Positions 35,236 to 46,310 are shown, numbered from the stretch's first letter. The stretch: 64,000 nt of DNA from Cordia subcordata (GCA_028554755.1 JAPTOF010000005.1:10740501-10804500), one strand, 5' to 3'. The notes: a model not told the origin generated them from the sequence alone. Translations and numbers: made by a program.

Positions 35236-37709
35236 ATAGCTGAAAAATAAAGGAAAACGATTACCTTAAAACTAGCGGGTGTTTGTGTAAGGCATGCAAA
35301 TGAAAAAAGGCAATAAATTCATGTGCAACATCAAGAAAATAGGAAAACGACAAACATAATAACATAGGTTTCATACGAAAATGTAATTTTTTTTAATTTT
35401 ATGTCTATTTATATTAGGTAATTTTCCAAACCTATACATAGTTTTATTAACAAAAACTATGTTATAATTCTTTATAGTTTCAATTGATTTGTTTTCTGAA
35501 TTAAAAATTTTTAATTGAATCATGACTTAGTATGAATATTCTTTTGTTACTTTTTGTTTAAAATTTTGAATTGGCTAATACTAGTAAGGTGTAAAAGTCA
35601 CCTCTGGATTCTAGAGGGCGTTGGCACAATATTGTTTAATCTAGATCTGTGACATGCGCATGCCCCAAGTTTCGGGTCAGAATTCAGAGAATAGTGAGGA
35701 TATTCTCTGGCTCGTCAATTGGGAAACTAAGAAGAGGAAATGGACAATCATCACATCCTTTTGAAAATTTGCAACATCTCATAGCTATATGCACAATTTC
35801 AACTTTAGACTATGACAAATATTTCACTATAATTTCTATTATAGTCCAATGACAAGTTTTCCAATTCACTCGTATGACAAGTTTTTCAGTTTACTCGTGT
35901 TGAGGAATGAATATCCACACTAAATACTTGCAATTGGACCCTAAGATGCAAGTCAGTCAAAATGCAAGTTGATTAAATATTTATGCAGGAAATTAATGCT
36001 TGATTTGTTGTTCTTTTATAAGAAAGGTATAAAAAGAAACATTTGAAACATATAAAAAGCAGTAAATACCAACTACCTAGTAGTATAATGGTATATCTCA
36101 AAAGTATAGAGATTCATTTTTCATATTAATTCTATCTATATTTGGATGAATTAGAGATTGAAAAATAATGTCATCACAAAATAAAAGATAGGGGAGTGGT
36201 GATATATAAGGATCATGTATAACTGTATAGGGGGGTGGTGATATATAAGGATCGTATATAACTATAATCTTAGGACAGATGTCAGAAATGAACTTGTCAA
36301 ACAAGATGGATCCAATAAGATCCCCATATTTTGTAATTGCACGGTTCTTCTTTTATTTGTATTTTGTTTTTATTATTCATTATATATTGCCATTTTGAAT
36401 CTGCATATTCATTGGTGATAGCTTGCAATGGGCTGCTGACGACCCTAAGGCAGTGACGTGCAATGATAACATCCCTTGGTATTTATTTCATTTTGCTTTT
36501 GCAAGATAAAAATTTAAATATACGTAGTTCATCACAAAATTATAGATATTGTAAGTTAGATAATTAGTTGGAATTGTTCATTTTAAATATTAAAGATATA
36601 GGTTTTGAAAAATATATCCTCCTCTATTGGGTAAATAAGAAGAGGAAATCGAGACGTACAACTCTTCATAGTATACGTACAACTTCAATTTTAAATGGTG
36701 TTTGCTTTGATTTTTAAGCTAGTCAAATTTGTCTAAAGCACAATTAAATGAGTAGATGAGTTTTTTTAATTAAAAACTTTTGTTTTTAAGTGATTTTAAC
36801 CATAACCAAAAAAGCCCTTTACCCCAACTTTTGCTTTTTATGGCTTTTAACACTTTAAAGAAAACCTAGTTTGACAAAACTATTTACTATTTTCTTCTTA
36901 CTTTTTATATTCATTATTAAACTATTCTCAAAAAAATAAATAAAAACATCAAAATACAAACATCTGAATTTTTCAGGTCTTACATTATCGTGTACCTAAT
37001 AATCTTTATATTTATATTATATATCTCATAAATTAAGTTATAATATTTTAATAATGTAGTTTGTATAAAGAAGTTAAACAATTATATTTACATTTTGACT
37101 AACATTTTAACTAATATTTTAATAATGTAGTTTGTAGAAAGCTGAGTAAATCTATGGTACATTACTGTTTAAACTAAGCTATGCTAAGCTATTTTAAATT
37201 TTTAAATCTTTGACTTTTTTAATTTTAAATTTTTATTTTTCGTAATTTTTAAATTTTAATCTTATATGTAAATTTTAATTTTTATTTTAATTTAAGTTTT
37301 TAATTTAATTTTAAATTCTTTAATTTATTAAATTTTTTGATTTTATAAAGTGAAGATAAATTAATTATGCTATAACTCTCAATAAGTGTGTTCCCGTAAA
37401 AAAAAAAAAAAAGTTTAGCAAAATCTAAAATCTAACATTCACACATGCAACAAAGGAGCGTGTAATGCACACTCCATTAAATTAAATGAAAAAAGTTAAA
37501 GTTGGAGATTATGTGCAACCTTAGAAAAGCACGGGGAATAATGTGCTGTTTTTTAAATAACAGGGATTAATTAACTACTTATATAAACCATAGGGGGTGA
37601 TAAGCATTTTTCCCTTTTATTTATTTATAGTAGTTTAAGCCTTGTAAACATTGGTAACCACTTGTGCCACATCCACATTTTGCGTCTATGTTCATTGGTA
37701 ACTTCCCAT

Positions 37710-39026
37710 GAAGGTTTTCGTCTATGTTTATTGTAACTCCAAAGCTATTGATGCAAAATTCACTATTTTTCTTTGGAGGAATTTGGGGCCAAAAATTGCT
37801 TGGAAAGATATCACGTTGCCACTTGATGAGGCGGGGGGGCTTGGTATTAGAAAACTTGGGGAAATTAATACCATTTATCTCTTGAAGGTTTTTTGGAGAA
37901 TGTACGCACGTAAGTACACACTTTGGAGTAACTAGATTCATACAAATTACATCAAAGGGAAGTCTATATGGACTATATCACCTCACTCTAGTTCGGGTTG
38001 GATAATCAAGATGCTTGTTGATGTTGGAAGGCTTGCTAGGAACCACATTAAGCATCTTTTAGGTAATGGTAACCATACCCACTTTTGGTTGGATGATTGG
38101 CACTCCTAGGGCTTACTTTCTCAGGAATGGAGTAATACTTTCCTATACCCGAGTCTTCATGCCAAGGTTAGTGATTTATACTCAAACAATGGATGGAATT
38201 GGCCAATTCATTTATCACATATTGCTGCACCAAGTAATCCTGTTGTTTATGATTGTGAGGACAAATTTTGATGAAAACTTTTTTCTTGTAGAAATTTCTC
38301 TTTCAAACACGCTTGGGAGCACTTTAGGACAAAGAAACAAAAGGTCCTTTGGCATAACATTGTATGGTTTAAGGGTCATTATTCGAGGCATGCATTTGTT
38401 TTGTGGCTTGCCATCCATGATCGTTTTAACACAAAATATAGGCTTTTTTTTGGGTTACACTATCAACACAAATTGTTGTTTCTATAATATGGGTTATGAA
38501 ACAAAAGATCATCTCTTCTTTGAATGCTGTTTCACAAGAAGGATTTGGAGAAAGGGACTTGCTCTTACTATGGTGAATGATGTGCTAATCCAATGGAATC
38601 ATATCTTATCTTATTTCACTACTTCGGCTCTCCAAAGAAACTTCAAGGCAACAATGTTCGCTAATCCAATGGAATCATATCTTATCTTATTTCACTACTT
38701 CGGCTCTCCAAAGAAACTTCAAGGCAACAATGTTCAAAAATCTTCTTGGTGCTTCAATTTATCTTATTTGGATTGAGCGAAACAATAGTGTTTAACAACC
38801 AAGCAAGAAGTGAGGGGTCTATTTTTGCTTCCATTTACAATGAAGTCTGGTTTAGATGTACTTTACATTGGAAATTTACTTCAAGCACTTTAAACAAAAA
38901 ACTTTGTACCCTTTGAGGCCTTGAAAATATACTTGCATAGGGTCGGCCCCTCCCTCTCTTTTGTAAGTATTACTGTTTTGTGATTAAGCACTTCTGACTT
39001 TAACTCGGCAAAAAAAAAAAAAACAA
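37710..39026 (+). mobile_element. 5'-truncated LINE with 10 bp target-site duplication
   Basis: Broken frames give I-F-L-W-R-N-L-G near 37760, D-E-A-G-G-L-G-I-R-K-L near 37825 and K-D-H-L-F-F-E-C-C-F-T-R-R-I-W near 38500. These are the linker and zinc-binding tail of a plant L1-type reverse transcriptase. An A12 run sits at 39010-39023. AACTTCCCAT occurs at 37700-37709 and at 39027-39036. The paralogous repeat at 42715-42735 has this site once and uninterrupted. The copy is dead (frameshifts, stops) and has a local duplication of about 75 bp around 38585-38735. Confidence 0.85.
38585..38735 (+). repeat. About 75 bp tandem duplication inside the LINE
   Basis: CTAATCCAATGGAATCATAT through CAAAGAAACTTCAAGGCAACAATGTTC occurs twice in a row. 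Confidence 0.85.
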
Positions 39027-40191
39027 AACTTCCCATTATTTGATGGCCTAGATAATTGCTCATACTTCTGCCATCTGATTCAACTCAAGCCTTCAGTGTG
39101 GATATTCATTCCTCAACACGAGTAAATAGAAAAACTTGTCGTTGGACCATAATAGAACTTATACTGAAATATGTGTCATAGTCTAAAGTTGAAATTGTGC
39201 ATATAGCTATGAGATGTTGCAAATTTTCATAAGGATATGATGATTGTTCCATTTCCTCTTCATAGTTTCCCAATAGAGGAGCCGGAGATCATCCTTGCCA
39301 TTCTCTGAATTCTGACCCGAAACATGGGGCATGCACATGTCACAGATCTAGATTAAACAATATTGTTTCCAACACCCTCTAGAATCTAGAGGTGGCTTCT
39401 ACACCTTACCAGTGTTCACCAATTCAAAATTTTAAACAAAAAGTGACAAAAGAATATTCATACTAAGTCATGATTCAATTTAAATTTTTTACTTCAGAAA
39501 ACAAATTAATTGAAACTATAAAGAACTATAACATAGATTTTGTTAACAAAATGATGTATAGGTTTGGAAAATACCTAATATAAATAGACATAAAATAAAA
39601 AAAAAAACTTACCTTTTCCTGTGAAACCTATGTTATTATATTTGTCTTTTCCTATTTTCTTGATGTTGCATATGAATTTATTGTCTTTTTTCATTTGCAA
39701 GCCTTACGCAAACACCTGCTAGTTTTAAGTTAATTGTTTTCCTTTAATTTTCAGCTATATCTCTATGAATCCGTAGTAATTTTTATATTCCTGATCATTT
39801 TGTTAAGGTTTAGGGTTGTCAATAATGTCCTTTATTTCTTCAATGATACATCGTTATAATTTTCTTTTTTCATTTCAAATATGCCACCTTATTGTATGAT
39901 TTTTTTTTTTTGTTATTTTTTGGCTACATGTGTGACAAGGATAATAATTTTCAGCGCATGTCAGAGAAATAGAATATTTTTTCGTGCATTAGATCTTAAA
40001 ATTGGTTTTTTTTCTTTATTTGAAGGTGCATTGTGATTAATATTTTTCTTTACTTTTCGGCTATACAATTGACAAGTGTAATAAAATTAAGTGTATTAGT
40101 TCTTAGGCTTCAGTATGATTTTGACTATTAATATTTTATTATATTTTCTTAATTTTCTTTGTATAGTTAACAGTGTCTTCTATTTATTTTG

Positions 40192-40194
<3 letters not shown>

Positions 40195-40231
<37 letters not shown>
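40195..40231. repeat. (TA)n microsatellite present only in block C
   Basis: About 18 TA units, where block A (near 6128) has only a short TATATT. Confidence 0.85.
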
Positions 40232-40233
<2 letters not shown>

Positions 40234-40617
40234 CATTTGGAATATGTCACGTTATTGTATGATTTTTCTGCTACGTTTGTAACGAGGGTAATAATTTTTT
40301 ATATATGTGAGTACAACAGAAGAATCTTTCGTGTATTAGATCTTAATATTGGTTTTTTTCTTTATTTGAAGTTGTCATGTTATAATTTTTTTCTTTACTA
40401 TTTGGTGATACATGTGAGAAGCATAATAAACTATTTTAATTTTTTTCATATTTTAAAAAATTAAAACATTTATGATTTACAAATTTGTATGTGTGTGTGT
40501 ATGTATATGTATATATACAGCTTGAGGTGTGGGAGAATATAGGTAGAATTAGAATTTTATAGGGGAGTTTGGAATTTAAGATAAAACTTATAGCGAAAAG
40601 TAGCATTTACCCTTAAG

Positions 40618-41192
40618 ATAAAGTTTTCTTTTTTACCTTTACCTTTTGTGTTATCAAATAAATTTTGATTATAAATTAATGACTTGTATTGCCCCCCCCC
40701 CCCGTCTCCAATCCCCCCCAAAATTTTGAGGGAAAAAATATGTAAATGGTAACTAACTTTGTTTATATAGGAAATTTAATTTAACAAAAAGTAATTTATT
40801 TTTTTTAAAAATTGATATCTTTATAAATTACAATTAACCTTTTGTATTCTATTTTTTCGCTGTTTATTTCACAAAAGTCAAAATGGAGGAAATATGAGTT
40901 ATGATGGAAAAGCACTGATCATTGATGGGGAGCCAAAGCTCTTGTTCTCTAGTTCCATTCATTACCCTCGAAGCACCCTTGATGTTTGCTTTCTCTCTTG
41001 CTCTCCCTTTTATTTTTTCTTTTGCTTTTTTTTTTTGTTTTAACTAAATAAAATTCGACACTTTACACAAGCATCCGCAAAGATGTTTCACTTCGTGCCT
41101 TCTCCCTCTCTCTTTTTTTTTTTGGCACTTTTTTAAATTTCATAATAATTTATATTTGGCCCTCCTAAATATTTCGTCCTGGGTCCGTCCCT
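40618..41192. mobile_element. 575 bp insertion in block C, unknown type
   Basis: Absent from A (6527-6535) and from B (about 30000). It contains a C12 tract and ends with TTTGGCCCTCCTAAAT then CCTGGGTCCGTCCCTG, a string of the kind seen near the ends of plant transposon-derived transcripts. No clear terminal repeats or open frame. Confidence 0.5.
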
Positions 41193-41559
41193 GAACACAT
41201 ATAGTTCTTTTCATTTAAACTAATCTAACCCAATCATATATCCCTAAATGCAACTTTATACGCATAAAATTAGATATTACATATTAGGATGATCATCTTA
41301 CAATGATTTTTAAAGATTTGAATAAAGTATGTAACATCTATGTCAAGAATTTAAATATTGCACACTCTTGAGCCATTAGTGAATTTCCTCTTTGATTTTG
41401 CATTAATTTTCCTTTAGTTCAAATTTGTTTTTGTTTAAATTTATTTCTTGTTCTTAATTCCTAAAAGCAATTCAATTCCTCAAATACCGAATATAATATC
41501 AGAAGATATTGCCAACATAAATTTGGTCCTCATGGGAACGATATATGGACTCAGTTTGT

Positions 41560-41840
41560 CCTATATTACTGATACGACTAGGGCACTTGCTAGTGTTGGC
41601 TAGGATGCATTTGTGCACGCCTATATTAGCTACCTATTGTAACAAATATTAGAACACTTTCAAATATAACAAACATTAGTCACGCTTCCAAGATACAACA
41701 TCAATTTTTAGTTTTATTAAAAATCCTTGTGCTTGGGCCAAGGACAACTGGTTAATTTTGTTACACTACCAAGTGTAATTAGAAGCTTAAATATGCATAA
41801 CTACTAGCTTAATTTCTTATCATGAATGCCTAACACTATT
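41560..41840. mobile_element. CACTA subterminal remnant
   Basis: AACAAATATTAGAACACTTTC, AACAAACATTAGTCACGCTTC and TTACACTACCAAGTGTAA are the same motif class as in 10392-10862. The terminus corresponding to CACTATAAG is mutated here (CTTATCATGAAT at about 41818). Confidence 0.5.
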
Positions 41841-42009
41841 GATAATCGCATTGGTAACAACTATGTGACACCTTTTTTTTTTTTTTTTAATTAGCTTCCT
41901 TTAGTTTTACAATAAAAACATACTTAGTAATATCTTGTTCTGTACTTAGCTAGTGTGCTTTTCAGATTTTTCCAAGTGACATTTTAACAAACTGAAAACA
42001 AAATTTACA

Positions 42010-42895
42010 TCATGATCGTAAATAATATATTGAATAAGAATCAAGAATTGTCCTTACCATCAAGAACCCCATCACACAGAGAATGCAGGCTTGATTTGTT
42101 ACAACTACACTTCAAAGAACAATGCAAATGCTAGAGAAGTAAAATTACACTAAGAAAGCTGAGTAAATCTATGGTACATTACTGTTTAAACTAAGCTATG
42201 TTAAGCTATTTTAAATTTTTAAATCTTTGACTTTTTTAATTTTTAATTTTTAATTTTTAATTTTCGTAATTTTCAAAATTTAATCTTATATGTAAATTTT
42301 AATTTTTAATTTAATTTAATTTTAAATTCTTTAATTTATTTAATTTTTTGATTTTATAAAGTGAAAATAAATTAATTATGCTATAACTCTCAATAAGTGT
42401 GTTTCCATAAAAAAAAAGAAAAAAGAAAAAGTTTAGCAAAATCTAAAATGTAACATTCACACATGCAATAAAGGAGGGTGTAATGCACATTCCATTAAAT
42501 TAGACGAAAAAAGTTAAAGTTGGGGATTATGTGCAACCTTAGAAAAGCACGGGAAATAATGTGTTGTATTTTAAATAACAGGGATTAATTAACTACTTAT
42601 ATAAATCATACGGGATAATAAGCATTTTTCCCTTTTATTGATTTATAATAGTTTAAGCCTCATAAACATTGGTAACCACTTGTGCCACATCCACATTTTT
42701 CGTCTCTATTTATTGGTAACTTCCCATGATTTGATGGCCTAGATAATTGCTCATACTTTTGCCAACTGATTCAATTCAAGCCTTTGAGCTCCCTTTGGGC
42801 CTTCGAGCGGCATATTGGGACCCACTGATGCCTTCTATTATGGCACTCTGTCTTTGAACTCTTCGAGCCTTCCAAACAAAGATTTTGTCTCTCAA
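42010..42895 (-). mobile_element. LTR-like repeat, copy with MITE remnant
   Basis: Inverted copy of 8844-9425. Positions 42194-42632 are the right half of the Mutator-like MITE, with the same left deletion as the copy at 37190. Outside this it follows the first copy, including GGGACCCACTG and TTGGTAACTTCCCATGATTTG. Confidence 0.6.
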
Positions 42896-43330
42896 TTTAG
42901 AGTATGCCACATCTCATACCCGTTCATGCCACGTCATCACTTCTTTTGACACAACTCAACGAATTCTGCTTACATGTCTTATCCACGTGTTGTGCAATGC
43001 CATAACTTTTTTTTCATTGGCAGCAAGCACATTTAATTTGATGGTAAAAACCTATACTTAATTTAATTGAGTGAATGCCACCTACAAGAACTGGTGAATA
43101 CATAAATTCAGTTGAAATTAGTTCTGATAGTATGTTAGTGAATAACGTGTTGAATGTGATTTGATCCATATGAATTAAGTTTAAAAAAAATCAATCAAAC
43201 AAAGAGAGGGAACTCAAAGAAAATAAATGAATCATCTGATCCTTATCAATTAAGTAAAACTCTTTAGAAGACATCCATATAAAGAACTAAAAATATACGT
43301 GTCAATTTGTCCACTGCCAGAATATTGAGC
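42895..43330 (-). repeat. Intron-like segment next to kinase fragment
   Basis: Inverted homologue of 8481-8843 and relative of 45376-45640. No coding content. Confidence 0.5.
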
Positions 43331-43339
43331 ATAATTAAA

Positions 43340-43915
43340 TTGCTAATATCCTTCGACAAAAAACCACTAAGGTTGTTGTATGACAATCCTAATACCTTAA
43401 GTTGTAAACACTTATATAGACTTAAAAGAATCTACCTATTTATCTAGTTTCTGATAGCAAAAATTATTTGAGTCTTGTAACATGATAGCATAGGTCTAGT
43501 GGAAGATTACCATTGCGATTATTTGATGTTAAAGCAAGAGTTTCGAGTGATGAGATGTTGAATATAGTATTACATAACCTATCAGTTGGTTTTGTCCAAG
43601 GTTTATACGACAAGCTTATGAAGATTTCTGATGTCTTGTGGTAATCTGAGCTCCAAGGAAATTAGATGCCAATCTCAAAATCTCCAGATTTGTGAAGTTC
43701 AAGATCGAAATTGGGAATAGTACTTGCAAAGCTATCATTTGAGAGAAGCAAGTGCGGGAGTTTCTATAAGAACCTAAACCATGATGCAAGTTGTCCAATG
43801 AAGCTGTTGGAAGTGAAGTCTATGGATCTTGATCAGCATAGATGAACCAACTCTTCTGGCCGATTAAGATGGAGATTGTTACCACTCATGTCAAGGGAAT
43901 CTGGAAAAGATAGGG
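43340..43915 (-). pseudogene. Receptor-kinase exon 1 fragment
   Basis: On the minus strand it follows the intact kinase from about residue 95 to 260. PEELV..., the L-L-L-S segment and a reading N-L-E-I-L-R-L-A-S-N-F-L-G-A-Q-I in one frame are visible. Frameshifts and stops break it throughout. Its 5' edge at 43915 is cut by an AT-rich MITE-like insert (GGGCGCTGTTTGCTTG, 43914-44310). Signal peptide and kinase domain are absent. Confidence 0.75.
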
Positions 43916-44310
43916 CGCTGTTTGCTTGTAGAAAATTAGAGGTGTTCTCTAGAAAATTTTTTTTAACAGAACAGAGAAAATAATATATTGTGTTTATAAA
44001 ATAAAATTTTCTAAAATTGAAAACTGGAAAATAGTTTTTTGAAATTTTAAATTCTCATATTTTTATTTTCAAAATTTTATTTTTGAATCTTTTAATTTTC
44101 AATTTTTTGAATTTTTGAATCACTCAATTTTTTATTTCATATTTGAATTTTGAATTTTGAATTTTTTAGTTATTTAATTTTAACTTTTTAATTTTTTAAT
44201 ATCTAATTTTTTAAATTTTTTATTTTTATTTTTTTTTTTATTTTGTAAATTTTAATATTCTAATTTTTAATTTTTGATTTTTCAGTTTGGAATAAAATTT
44301 GTTTGGCTTC
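43914..44310. mobile_element. AT-rich MITE-like insertion
   Basis: Begins GGGCGCTGTTTGCTTG, has an A/T-only centre (44040-44290) and ends near TTTGGCTTCGGCCTTTGG. It separates the kinase fragment from the LTR-like copy. The target duplication is not clear. Confidence 0.4.
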
Positions 44311-44329
44311 GGCCTTTGGCTTAGAAAGA

Positions 44330-45374
44330 AAGAAAAAATAATACATCTAATAAGAATCAAGAATTGTCATTACCATCAAGAACTCCATCGCACAGGGAAT
44401 ACAAGCTCGATCTACTACAACTACACTTTTAAGAACAATGCAAATACTACAGAAGTAAGATTACACTAAGAAAGCTGAGTAAATCTGTGATACATTACTG
44501 TCTAAACTAAGCTATGCTAAGCTATGTTATGCTAAGGAAAAGGAATGGTAATGAGCACCGAGTCATTTGCCGTTGAATCCTTTTCCATTCTTGCTTCTTC
44601 CTCTTTAGGATAAAAAACGCGTTATCTCTTATGATTTGTAAAAGTAGCTGATTATCCCTTTGTAATTTAAAACATATCACATTATCCCTTATGCTTTTTT
44701 AGAAATCGGACAGTCTCTCCATCTATGTTATCATCTTAGCACCATCAAATAAGACTCTCAAATGACCAAATTGCCCCATTCTTGCTCCTTCCTCTTTAGG
44801 ATAAAAAACGCGTTATCCCTTACGATTTGTAAAAGTAGCTGATTATCCCTTTGTAATTTAAAACATATCACATTATCCCTTATGCTTTTTTAGAAATCGG
44901 ACAGTCTCTCCATCTATGTTATCATCTTAGCACCATCAAATAAGACTCTCAAATGACCAAATTGCCTTAGAAAACCCCCTTAATATTATTTTTTATTTTA
45001 AAAAAATAATTTTAAAACTTGTTTAAAGTTAATTTTTTAATTGTTTAATTTATAATTTTTAAATTAAATTAATTTTTTTATTTTTGAAATTAAATTATTT
45101 AAAATTTCTAAATCTTTGGATTTTTTAATTTTTAAATTTAAATATTAATTTTATATCTAAATTTTTATTTTAGTTTAAATTTTTAATTTTTAATTTTAAA
45201 AATTTTTGAATTTATAAAGTGAAGGTAAATAAATTATGCTATAACTCTCAATAACGGTATTTTGGTTAAAAAAAAAAGTTTAGCAAAGTCTAAAATCTAA
45301 CATCCACACATGCAACAAAGGAGGGTGTAATACACTTTCCATTAAATTAGACAAAAGTGTTAAAGTTGGGATTA
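44330..45374 (-). mobile_element. LTR-like repeat fragment carrying a Mutator-like MITE
   Basis: 44330-44605 is the LTR-like repeat. At 44608 (GGATAAAAAACGCG) the MITE begins inside it, where the first copy (about 9080) is uninterrupted. The left terminal repeat region is duplicated in tandem (44586-44776 and 44777-44967, 191 bp unit). The MITE is cut at 45374, where kinase-flank sequence resumes. Confidence 0.6.
44586..44967 (+). repeat. 191 bp tandem duplication
   Basis: Two near-identical units begin CATTCTTGCTTCTTCCTC or CATTCTTGCTCCTTCCTC. The copies differ at only a few positions, so this duplication is young compared with its surroundings. Confidence 0.9.
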
Positions 45375-45679
45375 TGTGGCACGCGTGATGCTACCTTAGC
45401 TAATTTTGCTTAGGTGTCCTATCCATGTATCGTCCTACGTCATAATTTATTTTCATTGGCAATAAGAACATTTGATGGTGAACACCTACACTTAGTTTAG
45501 TGAATACCCTTACGAGAACAGGCGAATACATAAATTTAGTTGGAATTAGTTGTAATAATATGTTAGCGAACGTCTCATCCTTATCAATTAAGTTAAGAAA
45601 AAAATTCAATCACACAAATAGGGGGAACTCAAAGAAAATAAACTAGTCATCTGATCCTTATCAATTAAGGAAAACTTTT

Positions 45680-46310
45680 TATAAGACACCCATAAAAAGA
45701 ACTGAATATATACTTGTCCATTTGTTAGCTTCAACTGCTAGAATGTTCTCAAAACCAAAAAAAAAAAAAACTGCTAGAATGTTGAGCACAATAAAATTGC
45801 TAACATCCTTTGACGAAGAACCACTAACATTGTATGAGAATCCTAATACCTTAAGTTGTAAACACTTATAAAGACATAAAGGAATCCGCCTATTTATCTG
45901 GTTTCTGATAGAAAATATTCTGAGTCTTGTAACATGATAGCGTAGGTCTAGTGGAAGAATACTAGTGAGATTATTTGATGGTAAAGCAAGAGTTTCTAGT
46001 GACGAGATGTTGAAGATGGTATTTGGTACAGAACGCATCAGCTGGTTTTGTCCAAGGTTTACACGACAAGCTTATAAAGATTTTTGATGCCTTGTGGTGT
46101 GTGTTGGAGCTTCTATAAGGATTGGAACCATGTAGGAAGTTGTCCGACGAAGGTGTTGGAAGTGATGTCTATGAATCTTGATCAGTATAGATGAACCAAC
46201 TTTTCTGGTAGATTAAAATGGAAATTGTTATCACTCACGTCAAAGGAAGCTAGAAAAGACAGATTTCCAAATCCTACACGAATGGTTCCAGTAAGATCCA
46301 CGGTGTAGAT
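45680..46310 (-). pseudogene. Receptor-kinase exon 1 fragment, tail-to-head with the intact gene
   Basis: The minus strand follows the intact gene from about residue 90 (46310) to the end of exon 1, including P-N-T-I-F-N-I-S-S-L-E-T-L-A-L-P-S-N-N-L-T. About 110 bp is deleted at about 46105, joining sequence that is 49330 in the intact gene to sequence that is 49440. It runs on into intron 1-like DNA at about 45720. An A13 run (45758-45770) has been inserted next to a short duplication of the CTGCTAGAATGTT motif. No start codon or kinase domain remains. Confidence 0.8.

Larger units (their letters stand above)
32205..35400 (-). repeat. Tandem triplication of a roughly 480-500 bp unit inside block B
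   Basis: Each unit runs from GAAAAGTAAAGAAAA-TATTAATGAC through GTCACACATGTAGCCAAAA and ATGATCAGGAATA-AAACAATTAC to ATAGGTTTCGTAGGAAAA. Unit 1 is 32205-32700. Unit 2 is 32703-32969 plus 34471-34680, split by the foldback. Unit 3 is 34690-35400 and carries the MITE. Blocks A and C have the unit once (about 5560-6020 and 39610-40065) plus a diverged half copy. Confidence 0.75.
29805..37137 (-). repeat. Duplicated block B (inverted, expanded)
   Basis: The reverse complement of A (about 3700-6720). B is longer because of a 1.9 kb non-homologous stretch (about 30170-32090), a tandem triplication of one unit (32205-35400), a 1.49 kb foldback insertion and a 228 bp MITE. Block A positions 6110-6330 appear lost or replaced by the 30170-32090 stretch. 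Confidence 0.8.
37138..39091 (-). mobile_element. LTR-like repeat, rearranged copy with MITE half and LINE insert
   Basis: The start 37138-37190 (GAAAGCTGAGTAAATCTATG) and 37620-37709 plus 39037-39091 are the LTR-like repeat on the minus strand. 37190-37614 is the right half of the Mutator-like MITE. The left half of the MITE and adjoining LTR-like sequence are missing, with the same junction as at 42194 (AAGCTATTTTAAATTTTTAA). Confidence 0.55.
39092..41779 (+). repeat. Duplicated block C
   Basis: Near-identical direct copy of A from about 5018 to 7131. Differences visible by eye are a new (TA)n run at 40195-40231, a 575 bp insertion at 40618-41192, small indels and a few substitutions. It has no gene. 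Confidence 0.85.

Noticed and set aside
38066..38776. 236-codon frame taken as a host gene
   Set aside because: Contains the zinc-binding tail of a LINE and ends before its poly(A) tail; it is part of the inserted LINE.
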